The position numbers and the translations under genes are program-made. Positions 37,822-49,362 of a stretch of 64,000 nucleotides of DNA are shown here, one piece after another; position 1 is the first letter of the stretch; every line of letters begins with the position of its first letter. The notes beneath the pieces were generated by a model. That model was not told the DNA's origin. It made no database searches and saw nothing but the letters and a program-made list of their open reading frames with translations. The DNA comes from Aminobacter anthyllidis (lineage in GTDB: Bacteria > Pseudomonadota > Alphaproteobacteria > Rhizobiales > Rhizobiaceae): assembly GCF_018555685.1 (NCBI RefSeq), contig NZ_JAFLWW010000001.1, positions 806,001 to 870,000 of the forward strand, given 5' to 3'.

Positions 37822-38304
37822 ATGGCGACAACCCTCACTCATATCGGTGCCACTGGCGAAGCCAACATGGTCGATGTCGGCGACAAGGCCGAGACCACGC
37901 GCACGGCGATCGCCGAAGGCCATGTTGTCATGCGCACTGAAACCCTGGCGCTGATCCTGTCGGGCAATGCCAAGAAAGGCGACGTGCTCGGCACCGCGCG
38001 CATTGCCGGCATCATGGCCGCCAAGCGTACGCATGAGCTTGTACCGCTTTGCCATCCGATCCTGCTGACCAAGGTTTCGGTCGAGATCGAGCCGGACGAG
38101 GCCCTGCCCGGTCTTCGCGTGACAGCACTTGCGCGCGTCACCGGCAAGACCGGCGTCGAGATGGAGGCGCTGACCGCCGCATCGGTCGCCTGCCTGACCA
38201 TCTACGACATGGCCAAGGCGGCCGACCGCGGCATGGTCATTTCCGGCATCAGGCTGGTCGAGAAGACCGGCGGCAAGTCGGGCGATTACAAGGCAGCCGA
38301 ATAG
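37822..38304 (+). CDS. moaC: Cyclic pyranopterin monophosphate synthase MoaC
   Basis: Acts with MoaA in the first step of molybdenum cofactor synthesis. The 160 residues show [14 protein letters not shown] at about 14-27, [15 protein letters not shown] (75-89; the active site includes these residues), and [20 protein letters not shown] (about 112-131) as the most conserved stretch. Start is one base after the trpC stop; the trp-mo link is conserved in rhizobia but has no metabolic explanation I know of. Confidence 0.97.
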   Translation: MATTLTHIGATGEANMVDVGDKAETTRTAIAEGHVVMRTETLALILSGNAKKGDVLGTARIAGIMAAKRTHELVPLCHPILLTKVSVEIEPDEALPGLRVTALARVTGKTGVEMEALTAASVACLTIYDMAKAADRGMVISGIRLVEKTGGKSGDYKAAE

Positions 38305-39510
38305 ATGGCGCTGCTGCCGGTCGCCAAGGCTCTGGAGCGCCTGCTCGATGGCGCCGAACCCGCTGGTACGGAAACTGTTGGGCTCGGCGAGGCCTCGGGA
38401 CGCGTTCTCGCGGCACCCTTGCACGCCTTGCGCACCCAGCCACCGTTCGACGCTTCCGCGATGGACGGCTATGCCGTGCGCGTCGCCGACATCGCATCGC
38501 TTCCGGCGCGGCTGAAGGTCATCGGCGAGGCCCCCGCCGGCAAGCAATTCACCGGAACCGTGGCGCAAGGCGAGACGGTGCGCATCTTCACCGGAGCACC
38601 TGTGCCCCTGGGGTCAGACACCGTCGTCATTCAGGAAAACGTCAACGATCTCGGCAATGGCGAAATCGAGGTACTGGAACCGGCGGTACTTGGCCGCAAC
38701 ATCCGCGCCAGGGGCCTCGATTTCAAGCAGGGCGACCTCATACTCGACGCCGGCCGCGTGCTCGATCCGGCCGCATTGTCGCTCATCGCCGCCGCCAATC
38801 ACCCTGAGATGGCCGTGGTCCGCGCGCCACTGGTCGCCATCATCGCCACCGGCGACGAGCTGCTGCCACCCGGCAGCAATCCCGGCCCCGACCAGATCAT
38901 CGCCTCCAACGCCTATGGCGTCGGTGCGATTGCCCAGTCGGTCGGCGCACACGTGCTCGATCTCGGCATCGCCCCCGATCGCACCGAGGCGATCTCGGCG
39001 CTGGTAACAAAGGCGCTCGATGCCGAAGCCGACGTGATCGTGACTCTCGGCGGCGCTTCGGTCGGCGACCACGATCTGGTCCATGGCGTACTGACCGGGC
39101 TCGGCATGGATCTCGATTTCTGGAAGATCGCCATGCGCCCCGGCAAGCCTCTGATGTTCGGCCGCCTCGGCGACACGCGGTGCATAGGCCTGCCTGGCAA
39201 TCCGGTCGCCAGCCTGATCTGCGCGCACATCTTCCTGAAGCCCCTGCTGGCAAAGCTTGGCGGGCGGCCCTATTCGCCCGACATCCGCACCGGCGTGCTC
39301 GACACGGCGATGGCAGCCAACGACCTGCGCCAGGATTTCGTGCGCGCCATTGCCCGCGAGACCCCCGACGGCCTCATCGTCACGCCGTACACCATCCAGG
39401 ATTCGTCGATGCTGCGCACGCTCGCCGACGCCAATTGCGCCCTCATGCGCGAGCCCTTCGCACCGGCTGCTGAATCTGGCAGCGCCTGCCGCGTGATGAT
39501 GCTGCGCTGA
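38305..39510 (+). CDS. moeA: Molybdopterin molybdenumtransferase MoeA
   Basis: Inserts molybdate into adenylylated molybdopterin. The 401 residues have the MoeA order: domain I/II with ASAMDGYAV (about 49-57) and GAPVPLGSDTVV, domain III with the MoCF fold (IIATGDELLPPG, about 176-187; GGASVGDHDLV, near 247), and the C-terminal beta-barrel domain IV from about 325. The ATG directly follows the moaC stop TAG. lexA comes 107 bases later with its own SOS promoter. Confidence 0.96.
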   Translation: MALLPVAKALERLLDGAEPAGTETVGLGEASGRVLAAPLHALRTQPPFDASAMDGYAVRVADIASLPARLKVIGEAPAGKQFTGTVAQGETVRIFTGAPVPLGSDTVVIQENVNDLGNGEIEVLEPAVLGRNIRARGLDFKQGDLILDAGRVLDPAALSLIAAANHPEMAVVRAPLVAIIATGDELLPPGSNPGPDQIIASNAYGVGAIAQSVGAHVLDLGIAPDRTEAISALVTKALDAEADVIVTLGGASVGDHDLVHGVLTGLGMDLDFWKIAMRPGKPLMFGRLGDTRCIGLPGNPVASLICAHIFLKPLLAKLGGRPYSPDIRTGVLDTAMAANDLRQDFVRAIARETPDGLIVTPYTIQDSSMLRTLADANCALMREPFAPAAESGSACRVMMLR

Positions 39511-39546
39511 ACGAAGCAGCCGCCTCCCTTCACTAAATATAAACAG

Positions 39547-39575
39547 TTGCAGAACACAACTGGAACAGATAGTGT
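39547..39575 (+). promoter_or_regulatory. lexA promoter with SOS box
   Basis: GAAC (39552-39555), seven bases, GAAC (39563-39566) is the alphaproteobacterial LexA operator. It lies within the 17-base spacer between TTGCAG (39547-39552) and TAGTGT (39570-39575), a credible -35/-10 pair, so LexA binding would block the polymerase. A second, imperfect GTTC-N7-GTTT follows at 39578-39592 in the other orientation. LexA autorepression is established in this class. Confidence 0.8.
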
Positions 39576-39617
39576 TTGTTCTGGGTTTGTTTTTCTTCTG
39601 ATTCCTCGGGGGTGGCG

Positions 39618-40334
39618 ATGCTGACGCGCAAACAACATGAGCTTCTGCTGTTCATCCACGAGCGATTGAAGGAGACAGGCATCCCGCCATCCTTCGACGA
39701 AATGAAGGAAGCACTCGACCTCGCGTCCAAATCCGGCATTCACCGCCTGATCACGGCTCTCGAGGAACGCGGCTTCATCCGGCGCCTGCCCAACCGGGCG
39801 CGCGCGCTTGAAGTGCTGCGCATGCCAGATTCGATCGCGCCAGGCTTGAACGCGGCGCGGAAATTCTCGCCCAGCGTCATCGAAGGCAGCCTTGGGCGCA
39901 GACCAGAGCCGTCCCGCTCGATGTCCGCGGGCAATGACGACGACGCAGGTTCGGCCGTCACCATTCCGGTGATGGGACGCATCGCCGCCGGCGTGCCGAT
40001 CGATGCCATACAGCACAAGACGCATTCAATCGCCGTTCCGCCAGACATGATCATGGGCGGCGAGCACTATGCGCTCGAGGTGAAGGGCGACTCGATGATC
40101 GAGGCCGGCATCTTCGACGGCGACACTGTCGTCATCCGCAGTTCGACCACTGCCAACCCCGGCGAGATCATCGTCGCGCTCGTCGATGATGAGGAAGCGA
40201 CGCTCAAGCGTTTCCGCCGCAAGGGCGCATCGATCGCGCTCGAGGCCGCCAATCCGGCATATGAAACCCGCATCTTCGGGCCCGACAGGGTCAAGGTCCA
40301 GGGCAAGCTTGTCGGGCTGATCCGCCGCTACTGA
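39618..40334 (+). CDS. lexA: SOS repressor LexA
   Basis: Represses DNA-damage genes until RecA filaments trigger self-cleavage. The 238 residues: winged helix DNA-binding domain (1-70; [18 protein letters not shown] is the recognition region), a linker, cleavage site Ala124-Gly125 in RIAAGVPI, Ser159 in GDSMIEAG and Lys197 in ATLKRF, the Ser-Lys dyad. The ATG at 39618 gives [10 protein letters not shown], the family start, 24 residues longer regions upstream are not used. An SOS box lies upstream. A weak hairpin follows the stop near 40344-40383. Confidence 0.98.
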   Translation: MLTRKQHELLLFIHERLKETGIPPSFDEMKEALDLASKSGIHRLITALEERGFIRRLPNRARALEVLRMPDSIAPGLNAARKFSPSVIEGSLGRRPEPSRSMSAGNDDDAGSAVTIPVMGRIAAGVPIDAIQHKTHSIAVPPDMIMGGEHYALEVKGDSMIEAGIFDGDTVVIRSSTTANPGEIIVALVDDEEATLKRFRRKGASIALEAANPAYETRIFGPDRVKVQGKLVGLIRRY

Positions 40335-40429
40335 CTTTCCGGGAGCGCAAGAGAAAGCGCTGTTTTCAATCGCTTCTCGCGCTGATCCATGTGCTTATGA
40401 GCGACCCATCCCCACGTCCGCCCACCGGG

Positions 40430-42904
40430 TTACTGTGACGGGGTTGCTGCGTATGGCGGTTTGGGGCGTTTGTCGGCGCGCTTGTAGGGCGGCAGGCCCC
40501 TCGCCTCGCGAGAGAATGCGCGCTGGGCGTGCCACGGCCGGTATGGCTCGGTCAAAGCGTGGCGAATTTCAACTTTCGGGCGGGCGCTATCCGACATGGG
40601 CGTCAGGAATATCGCGGCACTGCCGAGGCGCGCAAGTTCGCGGCTGGTGAGCACGGCCGCGGCCGAATTCGGGCAAATGTCTTTGGCTGTGGCATCGTTC
40701 ACAATGACGAGCTTGGCGCTTGCGCAGGCGCGCCTGGCGGAATCTGCGTTCTCCGCGTGGGCGATCTGCGCACCTGCGGACTGTCCAACGATGCACACGC
40801 CGTTGCCGCAGGCAAAGGACCCTAGGCTGGTCGGCGGGCTCACGCCGCCCAGGTTGAGCGAACTGCCGGCCTTTGTCGGGCTGTCTGGCGCGATGCGCGC
40901 CGGGCTGACAATTTCTTCGGACACCACCGCCCGCTTCCAGTTGTCGACGGTGAACTGGTTGGGCCGGGCGCGATTGACGGCGAGCCTGCCGTCGCCAACC
41001 GGCACACCCACAAGGCGGCCATCTTCCGAAACAAGCACGTCGGGCGTCTTGGTCTCCACCACGGTCAGGACTCCCAGCGCAGCAAGCGGCAGGGCCGCGA
41101 CGCGCAACCAGGTCGTCGCCATCGATGCGATGATCAGTGCAGCGGTGACGAGCACGACTGCGTGCGTCGACACCAGCCCCACGGCATCGACAGGTGAGCG
41201 CTCGGAAAACCACATAGCCAAGGCGATCATCGCCTTCAGGCCGAGCCCCATCGTATCGAGGAAGATCCCATCAAGCCCAAGCGGCATGAAGATGCCCGCA
41301 ACCACCGCAAATGGCATGACCAGGACCGAGACGAACGGCATGACGGCAAGATTGGCCACGAGGCTGAGCGGCGAGACGCGCTGGAAATGCCAGGCTCCGA
41401 AAACGCTCGTGGCAATGCCCGCGATCAGCGAGGTCGCGACAAGCCCGAGCGTTACGGTTGCAAGCCAGCGCCAGATCTTCGACGGCAATGACCTTTGGCC
41501 GGTCGGTGGCGCTTGCTCCTCGCGCCTGTCGGACCACCAGGCATAGGCGCCGACCAGTGCCGCCGTTGCCGCAAAGGACATCTGAAAGCTCGGCCCGACC
41601 ACCTCATGCGGCGATATAATGATGACAACGATGGCCGAGATGGCCAGGTTGCGCATGGTGAGGGCGGCACGGTCGAACAGCACGGCGACAAGCATCACCG
41701 CCAGCATGATGAAGCTGCGTTGTGCCGCGACCTCGGCGCCGGAGATGAACAGGTAGCCACCTGTCGAGACCAGAGCTGCGCCTGCCGCGACTTTCTTCAC
41801 TGGCCAATGCGAGCTGAAATTGGGAAAGGCTGCGAAGGAAAGCCGCATCAGCAGCATGACGGTGCCCGCGACCATCGCCATGTGCAGGCCCGAAATCGAG
41901 ATGATGTGATAGAGGCCTGTGCGCCGCAGCGCCTCGTTGACATCCTCCGGTATGCCGCCACGCACGCCGACAACCAGGGCTGCCGCGATTTCGCCCTCCG
42001 GCCCGCCGATCCGCTCGCGTATGCGCTGGGCAATCTTTTCACGTACGTTCTCCACAGAAGCAGAAGCACGATCACTGACCGACAATGGCTGCGTGGCTAC
42101 AGCGAGTTCAGGCCCCTTCATGAAAAAGCCGCTGGCGCCGATGCCGTCGAAAAAGCTCTCGAAGGAAAAATCGTAGCTGCCCGGCCGCACCGGCCCTGAC
42201 GGCGGCATGAGCCTGGCATAGCCCGTCACCTCAGACCCTGCCTGTACGCCCTCGGGAAGCTTGCGCGCGGTCAGCCGCACACGCTCCGGCGCATAGCGCA
42301 ACACAGGGCGCGCGGTAGCCAGAACGTCGAGCGTCAGCCGCACTCTGCCGTTGTCCAGATGATCGATCTCGACGACGCGTCCAGTGAGGGCCGTCGATAT
42401 TTCGGCACCCAGCATCTTCGTTGCCATCCGCTCCGTTTCGAACTTGGCCACCACCATGCCAAGCATGCCGGCTGCGACAGCGGCGAGTGTGTAATGGCTC
42501 AATCTGTGCGTGCGCCTCAGCGAGGCAAGCAAGGCCGGAAGTGCGAAAGCCGCGACCAGCGGGGCAAGATCCGGTTCGGTCGGCAAGGTGAAATAGACCA
42601 GCGCGCCGAAGGCCAGAAACACGGGAACGAGAAGGAACGCCGCACCACGGTCGAGCTCCGCCTCGATCGCTGCCAGCACAGATCGCGCATTGATCTGGTG
42701 GCCAGCCAGCAATTGCGATGCTTGTTGTAGCCGAGATGGGTGCCGTGGCTGCAGCGGCAATGCGCCGGCGGCTGCATCGGCGTCGGGCGCCGCTGGCTGT
42801 GCCCACGAAACAGCATGCGTAGCCGCAACAGCCAGCAAGTCGCGCTCGCTGGCCTCGACCACCGGATTGTTACCGGCTTGCCCCTCCCGCACGCGCTCGC
42901 CCAT
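40430..42904 (-). CDS. comEC: ComEC/Rec2-family DNA uptake channel protein, no beta-lactamase domain
   Basis: A polytopic protein of the ComEC/Rec2 family, which carries single-stranded DNA across the inner membrane during natural transformation. The 824 residues contain an N-terminal DUF4131 region (about 80-260, with [18 protein letters not shown]), then the Competence domain with many membrane helices (about 285-640; core [18 protein letters not shown]). After about 660 the chain is soluble ([34 protein letters not shown]) and lacks the HxHxDH metal site of the usual metallo-beta-lactamase domain. Divergent from gltX. Role in transformation is not shown for most rhizobia. Confidence 0.88.
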   Translation of the reverse strand: MGERVREGQAGNNPVVEASERDLLAVAATHAVSWAQPAAPDADAAAGALPLQPRHPSRLQQASQLLAGHQINARSVLAAIEAELDRGAAFLLVPVFLAFGALVYFTLPTEPDLAPLVAAFALPALLASLRRTHRLSHYTLAAVAAGMLGMVVAKFETERMATKMLGAEISTALTGRVVEIDHLDNGRVRLTLDVLATARPVLRYAPERVRLTARKLPEGVQAGSEVTGYARLMPPSGPVRPGSYDFSFESFFDGIGASGFFMKGPELAVATQPLSVSDRASASVENVREKIAQRIRERIGGPEGEIAAALVVGVRGGIPEDVNEALRRTGLYHIISISGLHMAMVAGTVMLLMRLSFAAFPNFSSHWPVKKVAAGAALVSTGGYLFISGAEVAAQRSFIMLAVMLVAVLFDRAALTMRNLAISAIVVIIISPHEVVGPSFQMSFAATAALVGAYAWWSDRREEQAPPTGQRSLPSKIWRWLATVTLGLVATSLIAGIATSVFGAWHFQRVSPLSLVANLAVMPFVSVLVMPFAVVAGIFMPLGLDGIFLDTMGLGLKAMIALAMWFSERSPVDAVGLVSTHAVVLVTAALIIASMATTWLRVAALPLAALGVLTVVETKTPDVLVSEDGRLVGVPVGDGRLAVNRARPNQFTVDNWKRAVVSEEIVSPARIAPDSPTKAGSSLNLGGVSPPTSLGSFACGNGVCIVGQSAGAQIAHAENADSARRACASAKLVIVNDATAKDICPNSAAAVLTSRELARLGSAAIFLTPMSDSARPKVEIRHALTEPYRPWHAQRAFSREARGLPPYKRADKRPKPPYAATPSQ

Positions 42905-43012
42905 CGGGCCTGCCTCTTGCGCCCCAGACCTTCTATGCTACATCAACCGCACACAAACGCCATGCGCCGCCGGCTTTCGGCCAAGCGCGTCATGCCTCCC
43001 TTGGAAATCGCC

Positions 43013-44434
43013 ATGCCTGTCGTCACCCGCTTCGCCCCCTCGCCCACCGGCTATCTGCACATTGGTGGCGCGCGCACCGCTCTCTTCAACTGGCTCTATT
43101 CCCGCCACACCGGCGGCACCATGCTGCTGCGTATCGAAGACACCGACCGCGAGCGCTCGACCGACGCCGCAACAGCCGCGATCCTCGAGGGACTCACCTG
43201 GCTTGGCCTGACCTGGGAAGGCGAGCCGATCTCGCAGTTCGAGCGCGCGCCGCGCCACCGCGAAGTGGCCGAGGAACTCGTGCGTCTCGGCAAGGCCTAT
43301 TATTGCTACGCCTCGCAGGAAGAGCTGACCGAGATGCGCGAGAAGGCCCGCGCCGAGGGCAAGCCGCCGCGCTATGACGGTCGCTGGCGCGACCGCGACC
43401 CGTCCGAGGCACCTGCTGGCGTCAAGCCGGTCATCCGCATCAAGGCGCCGCAGGACGGTGAGACGCTCGTGCTCGACCGCGTCCAGGGCGACGTGCGCTT
43501 TCCCAACAAGGATCTCGACGATTTCATCATCCTGCGCTCGGACGGCGTGCCGACCTACATGCATGCGGTCGTCGTCGACGATCACGACATGGGCGTCACC
43601 CATATCATCCGTGGCGACGACCACCTGACCAACGCCGCGCGCCAGACCGTCATCTACACCGCCATGGGCTGGGACGTGCCTGTCATGGCCCACATCCCGC
43701 TGATCCACGGTGCGGATGGCGCCAAGCTGTCCAAGCGCCACGGCGCGCTCGGCGTCGATGCCTATCGCGCCATGGGCTACCTGCCCGAGGCGCTGCTCAA
43801 CTATCTCGCCCGCCTCGGCTGGAGCCATGGCGACGACGAGGTGATGAGCATCGAGAACATGATCGGCTGGTTCGAGATCGAGGACGTCAACAAGGGTGCT
43901 GCGCGCTTCGACTTCGCCAAGCTCGAGGCGCTGAACGGCGTCCATATGCGCCAGATGGACGACAAGAAGCTGTTCGACATCTTCGTTGCCACCTTGCCCT
44001 ACCTGCCCGGCGGCGACGCCATCCTCGGCGGGCTCGACGACACGCGCAAGTCGCAGTTGCTTGCCGCCATGCCTGGCCTCAAGGAGCGTGCCAAGACGCT
44101 GATCGAATTGGCTGACGGCGCCGGCTTCCTGTTTGCCCAGCGCCCGCTGCCGCTCGACGAAAAGGCCGCCGGCCTGCTTGCCGGTCCGGCCAAGGACATC
44201 CTCAAGGGCGCGCACGCAGCACTGGCGACGGTTGCCGCCAGCGACTGGACTGCCGCCAATGCCGAGGCGGCGATCCGCGAGTTTGCCGTCCGCGAAAACG
44301 TGAAATTGGGGGGCGTTGCCCAGCCCTTGCGAGCCGCCTTGACGGGCAAAAGCACCTCGCCTGGCGTGTTCGATGTCCTTGCCGTTCTGGGGCGCGACGA
44401 AAGTCTAGCCCGCATTTCCGATCAAATCGATTAG
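43013..44434 (+). CDS. gltX: Glutamyl-tRNA synthetase
   Basis: Class I synthetase charging tRNA-Glu (and possibly tRNA-Gln in species using the GatCAB route). The 473 residues show the HIGH-type [15 protein letters not shown] (about 9-23), [10 protein letters not shown], and the KMSKS-type KLSKRHG (about 239-245), followed by the anticodon-binding helices. The start at 43013 has TTGGAAATC upstream; in-frame ATGs at 42992 and 42962 lack a ribosome binding site but cannot be excluded. gltA follows on the same strand after 184 bases. Confidence 0.96.
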   Translation: MPVVTRFAPSPTGYLHIGGARTALFNWLYSRHTGGTMLLRIEDTDRERSTDAATAAILEGLTWLGLTWEGEPISQFERAPRHREVAEELVRLGKAYYCYASQEELTEMREKARAEGKPPRYDGRWRDRDPSEAPAGVKPVIRIKAPQDGETLVLDRVQGDVRFPNKDLDDFIILRSDGVPTYMHAVVVDDHDMGVTHIIRGDDHLTNAARQTVIYTAMGWDVPVMAHIPLIHGADGAKLSKRHGALGVDAYRAMGYLPEALLNYLARLGWSHGDDEVMSIENMIGWFEIEDVNKGAARFDFAKLEALNGVHMRQMDDKKLFDIFVATLPYLPGGDAILGGLDDTRKSQLLAAMPGLKERAKTLIELADGAGFLFAQRPLPLDEKAAGLLAGPAKDILKGAHAALATVAASDWTAANAEAAIREFAVRENVKLGGVAQPLRAALTGKSTSPGVFDVLAVLGRDESLARISDQID

Positions 44435-44471
44435 GTCAGCAGTGCTTTCCTAGTTTTGCATTGAAATGAGG

Positions 44472-44499
44472 CTGTTGCGGTGCAACATTGCGGCAACAG
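44472..44499. repeat. Nested inverted repeats in the gltX-gltA gap
   Basis: CTGTTGC (44472-44478) and GCAACAG (44493-44499) form one inverted repeat; inside it GTTGC-GGT-GCAAC (44474-44486) forms another. The alternative foldings lie 120-147 bases before the gltA ATG. They may act as a terminator for gltX or as a gltA control site; the rest of the 184-base gap shows nothing else certain. Confidence 0.35.
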
Positions 44500-44618
44500 G
44501 TCAATTTGAAAGCAGCGGGAAAGCTGGAAAGCGAGTTCAAGCGTTCCGGGCCTAATGGGTTGCCTTGTTATGACGATTGCGCCGCGCAAGGCGGCAACTC
44601 AGCACTAAGGAGTATGCG

Positions 44619-45908
<1,290 letters not shown>

Positions 45909-45970
45909 GCATTGCTACGACGCGCGTCCTCTCGGGCGCGCGGCCGCAGCTCGAAGCTGCAAACCACTTG

Positions 45971-46009
45971 AAAAACACCCGCCAGGCCATTGCCTTGGCG
46001 GGTGTTTTT
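45971..46009. terminator. Bidirectional terminator between gltA and lpxB
   Basis: AAAAACACCCGCCA (45971-45984) and TGGCGGGTGTTTTT (45996-46009) are perfect 14-base arms. Five Ts end the stem on the plus strand and, because the arm starts with five As, the same holds on the minus strand. It terminates gltA and, on the other strand, lpxB, whose stop codon lies inside the arm. Confidence 0.92.
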
Positions 46010-47172
46010 CATTTCACAATGTGTTTGAGAACCGCTTCCGCTGCAATCTCGCCGGACGGGCGTTCAGTCGCCATGCGCCTGACGATTTCGGCGAAGCCGT
46101 CCTTTTGCCAGCGGCGAAGGCCGCTGTCTTCGAAGAGGCCCTCGATAAAGCGCGCCATCGATTGCGGGCGCACATACTCGTTATAGGTTTCCTGCACGAC
46201 CAGCCGGTCAGCGATCAGGTTGGGCAGCGCTGCACTCCACACTGTGACCAGGCGCTGGATCATTCGCGCAAGGGTGTCGAGCTTGTAGGACGACAGCATC
46301 GGCACGCCGGCAAGCGCGAGTTCGAGCGACACCGTTCCAGAGGCGATCAAAGCAGCATCGGCTTCACCGAATGCCTGCCACTTGTGCTGCGGATCGAGAA
46401 TGATCTCAGGCTTTTGCGGCCAACCGGAGACGGCCTCTTCGACCAGGCTGGCGACATGCGGCACCGTCGGCAAAAGCAGGCGCAAACGATGACCGCGCGC
46501 GCGCAGGATCGAAACAGTCTCGCCGAACGGGCCGATGAGACTGCGCACCTCACTGCGGCGCGACCCTGGCAGCAGCAGAAGCGTCTTCTCGCGGTCAGGC
46601 GCCGTTGCAGCTTTGCCCTCCTGCATCGCCGCAGCAATCGCGATGCCCGGATCGGTCGTCAGGCGATGACCGACGAAGGTGCCGTGCGGGCCGTCCAGGC
46701 GCGCAAGTTCGGCCGGCTCGAACGGCAGGATGCAGAACACTTCGTCGACATGTGGCTTCATCGCCTTGGCCCGGCCCGGCCGCCAGGCCCAGACACTCGG
46801 GCAGATATAGTGGACGATAGGGATCGTTGGATCGAGGGCCCTCACCTTCTTTGCGACGCGCAGCGAAAAGTCAGGGCTGTCGATGGTGATGAGGCAGTCC
46901 GGCTTTTCTGCCGCCACGAAACTTGCAGTCTGGCCGATCCGCCTGATCAGGCGCGGCAGGTCGCGTACGATCGCCGTCAGCCCCATCAATGCAATCTCGC
47001 CGGCGTCGAACAACGGCGAAAGGCCGAGTTCCTGCAGATGGCGACCACCGGTGCCGACAAGCCTGACCTCGCGCCCGCTCAGGCGTTGCAGCGCCTGCAC
47101 GAGATCAGCGCCCAGCAGGTCACCCGACTCCTCGCCCGCGACGATGGCAATCTTGAGCGGCGGCAGGGTCAT
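46009..47172 (-). CDS. lpxB: Lipid-A-disaccharide synthase
   Basis: GT-B glycosyltransferase joining UDP-diacylglucosamine and lipid X to the lipid A disaccharide at the inner face of the inner membrane. The 387 residues contain KIAIVAGEESGDLLGADL (about 6-23), YICPSVWAWRPGRAKAM (about 118-134) and the C-terminal ASGTVSLELALAGVPMLSSYK (about 295-315). The ATG at 47170-47172 overlaps the lpxI stop by four bases. It is the last gene of the envelope block, ending inside the terminator. Confidence 0.97.
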   Translation of the reverse strand: MTLPPLKIAIVAGEESGDLLGADLVQALQRLSGREVRLVGTGGRHLQELGLSPLFDAGEIALMGLTAIVRDLPRLIRRIGQTASFVAAEKPDCLITIDSPDFSLRVAKKVRALDPTIPIVHYICPSVWAWRPGRAKAMKPHVDEVFCILPFEPAELARLDGPHGTFVGHRLTTDPGIAIAAAMQEGKAATAPDREKTLLLLPGSRRSEVRSLIGPFGETVSILRARGHRLRLLLPTVPHVASLVEEAVSGWPQKPEIILDPQHKWQAFGEADAALIASGTVSLELALAGVPMLSSYKLDTLARMIQRLVTVWSAALPNLIADRLVVQETYNEYVRPQSMARFIEGLFEDSGLRRWQKDGFAEIVRRMATERPSGEIAAEAVLKHIVK

Positions 47173-48062
47173 TCTTTGCTTCCCTCGCCAGAAAGGCCGA
47201 TAACGAACAGGCCGAGCCTGTCGGCGCGTTCGACGACCTCGCCATAGTCGAGCACCAGCGAGCGTCCGGCCTCGATGCCGATCCCGGCGAGACCCGCCGC
47301 ATGCGCCGCATCGATGGTTGCCGGCCCGATTGTCGGCAAATCGGCGCGCAGCTCCTGGTTCGGCTTGGCGCATTTGACCAGAACGCCGCGCTTTCGCCCA
47401 ACGATACGGCCGTTGTTGCGCAGATCACGCACGCGTTCGAGCAACAGGTCGGTACCTTCGATGCCCTCGAGAGCAATGGCGCGCCCGCCTATGGCAACCG
47501 CGGCTTGGCCAACATCGAGTGCGCCGATCGTGCGAGCCGCCTCCTGGCCGGCGCGAAGGTCGGCCCAGTCACCCTCTTGAGGCGCCAACGCACCCATGCG
47601 GCCCACGACGGCCAAAAGCTCAGGAACAACCTGATGCGCGCCGACGACCTTGATGCCGTTATCCTCTATGGTTTCGACCAGGATACGCAACAGGCCGTCG
47701 TCGCCGCGTGCAAGCGCTGCCAATGCACGAGGCAGCACGCGCAGCAGCGCCACGCTCGGGCGAATGGCCCGCCACGCCGGGCGGCGGCTGATGCCGCCCG
47801 CCAGGACGCAATGGGTGATGTTGTGGCGCTTGAGCAACGGCACGAGCGAGGCGAACTGCTCGATGGCCAGCCGTTCGCCGGAGTAATTCCATAGGCTCGT
47901 GCCGGGATCGGTCTCGCCTTCGATCAGGACGATGAAAGGCTTGTGGCCAGCCTCGGCGAGACTGTCGGCGACGTTGACCGGGAGCCGGCCGCTGCCGGCA
48001 ACGACAGCAACCCGGTCGGTCGCGGAAAGGTCTATCCTCTTTCCGCCCTCAGCCTTCGTCAT
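47169..48062 (-). CDS. lpxI: UDP-2,3-diacylglucosamine pyrophosphatase LpxI
   Basis: LpxI (DUF1009) hydrolyses UDP-diacylglucosamine to lipid X, the job done by LpxH in E. coli but with an unrelated fold; established in Caulobacter and common in alphaproteobacteria. The 297 residues: N-terminal nucleotide-binding-like domain with VAVVAGSGRLPVNVADSL (about 18-35), and C-terminal domain with GRAIALEGIEGTDLLLERV (about 203-221) and LRADLPTIGPATIDAAHAAG-type motif. It overlaps the lpxA stop by 14 bases and is coupled to lpxB. Confidence 0.95.
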   Translation of the reverse strand: MTKAEGGKRIDLSATDRVAVVAGSGRLPVNVADSLAEAGHKPFIVLIEGETDPGTSLWNYSGERLAIEQFASLVPLLKRHNITHCVLAGGISRRPAWRAIRPSVALLRVLPRALAALARGDDGLLRILVETIEDNGIKVVGAHQVVPELLAVVGRMGALAPQEGDWADLRAGQEAARTIGALDVGQAAVAIGGRAIALEGIEGTDLLLERVRDLRNNGRIVGRKRGVLVKCAKPNQELRADLPTIGPATIDAAHAAGLAGIGIEAGRSLVLDYGEVVERADRLGLFVIGLSGEGSKE

Positions 48063-48885
48063 CGGCGGCGTCTTCGGCGACGGCGTTTCTCAGCGGCGGA
48101 ACGGTGAAATGGCGCTTGCCGCGTGCCTGGATGAAATCCAAGACGTCGCGCACGATGGGCGAACCAGCGAACTCGCCTTCGACAAGAAGGATGCTCTCGG
48201 CCACCGATCGGGTTGGATCAAAGATCATCTTGTAGGCCTTGCGCAGGGCGAAGATTTCGGCGCGCGGCAGACCGGAGCGCCTCATGCCGATGACATTGAG
48301 CCCACGCAGTCGCGCCCGGTTTCCCATCACCATGCCGTAAGGGATGACGTCGCCATCGACGATGGCTCCCCCGCCGGCAAAGGCATGATGGCCGATACGC
48401 GTCATCTGGTGGACGGCGCACAGGCCGCCAAGCGTAACGTTGTTGCCGACTTCGACATGGCCACCGAGCGTCGCGACATTGGCCATGGTGACGTTGTCGC
48501 CGACGATGCAGTCATGCGCGATGTGGGCGTAGGCCAGGAACAACCCGTTGTCGCCGACTGTGGTCGTGCCACGGCTCGTGTCGGTACCGACATGCATGGT
48601 CACGCCTTCGCGGATCGTGCTGTTCTTGCCGACCACGAGCGTCGTGCGGCCGCCCTTGTGCTTGTTGTTCTGCGGCGCAGCGCCGAGTGTGGCTTGCGGA
48701 AACACCTTGCAGCCTTCACCGAGCGACGTCGCGCCCAGGATAGATACATGGCTCATCAGTTCGACGCGGTCGCCAATGATGGCATCGGCGCTGACATGGC
48801 AGAACGGGCCGACGCGCACGCCTGCGCCCAGTTGTGCACCTGCTTCGACGACGGCGGCAGGATGAATGAAGGTTTCAGTCTGCAT
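48049..48885 (-). CDS. lpxA: UDP-N-acetylglucosamine O-acyltransferase LpxA
   Basis: First enzyme of lipid A synthesis, a left-handed beta-helix trimer. The 278 residues begin with hexapeptide repeats (IHPAAVVEAGAQLGAGVRVGPF), contain the catalytic His in AYAHIAHDCIVGD (about 118-130) and close with a helical domain. The acyl-chain ruler residues cannot be judged by eye. It lies 12 bases after fabZ and overlaps lpxI. Confidence 0.97.
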   Translation of the reverse strand: MQTETFIHPAAVVEAGAQLGAGVRVGPFCHVSADAIIGDRVELMSHVSILGATSLGEGCKVFPQATLGAAPQNNKHKGGRTTLVVGKNSTIREGVTMHVGTDTSRGTTTVGDNGLFLAYAHIAHDCIVGDNVTMANVATLGGHVEVGNNVTLGGLCAVHQMTRIGHHAFAGGGAIVDGDVIPYGMVMGNRARLRGLNVIGMRRSGLPRAEIFALRKAYKMIFDPTRSVAESILLVEGEFAGSPIVRDVLDFIQARGKRHFTVPPLRNAVAEDAADDEG

Positions 48886-48897
48886 GACTCTTCTTGC

Positions 48898-49362
48898 TTA
48901 TTCCTTGGGTACCATCATCGCGGCCACTTCGGCCTCCGCGACGACAGCGCCGTCGACACGCGCATGGCACGCAAATTTCAGGATGTTGCCGCGCTTCTTG
49001 ATCTTCTTGACGTGGATCCTGAGCTGATCGCCCGGCACGACCGGCTTGCGGAACTTGGCGCCATCGACGGTCATCAGATAAACAAGCGAAGGGGTTTCGT
49101 CGATTACAAGGCGCAAGCAGATGGCGCCCGCAGTCTGTGCCATCGCTTCAATGATCAGCACACCAGGCATCACGGGATGGCTGGGGAAATGTCCCTGGAA
49201 GTGCGGTTCGTTGACGGTCACGTTCTTGATGCCGACGGCTGAGTCGTCGCCATCGATCTCGACGATGCGATCGATCAAAAGAAACGGGTAGCGGTGCGGC
49301 AGGATATTGAAAAGGCCCTGGATATCGACGGCTTCGAGCGTCTTGGTTGCCTGGTCAGTCAT
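48898..49362 (-). CDS. fabZ: 3-hydroxyacyl-ACP dehydratase FabZ
   Basis: Dehydrates 3-hydroxyacyl-ACP in fatty acid synthesis, competing with LpxA and LpxD for the same substrate pool. The 154 residues have [12 protein letters not shown] (about 21-32) and the catalytic [15 protein letters not shown] with His and the downstream Glu of IEAMAQ (near 54-75). The ATG at 49360-49362 has GTGGGAGC upstream. It overlaps the lpxD stop by eight bases. Confidence 0.97.
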   Translation of the reverse strand: MTDQATKTLEAVDIQGLFNILPHRYPFLLIDRIVEIDGDDSAVGIKNVTVNEPHFQGHFPSHPVMPGVLIIEAMAQTAGAICLRLVIDETPSLVYLMTVDGAKFRKPVVPGDQLRIHVKKIKKRGNILKFACHARVDGAVVAEAEVAAMMVPKE

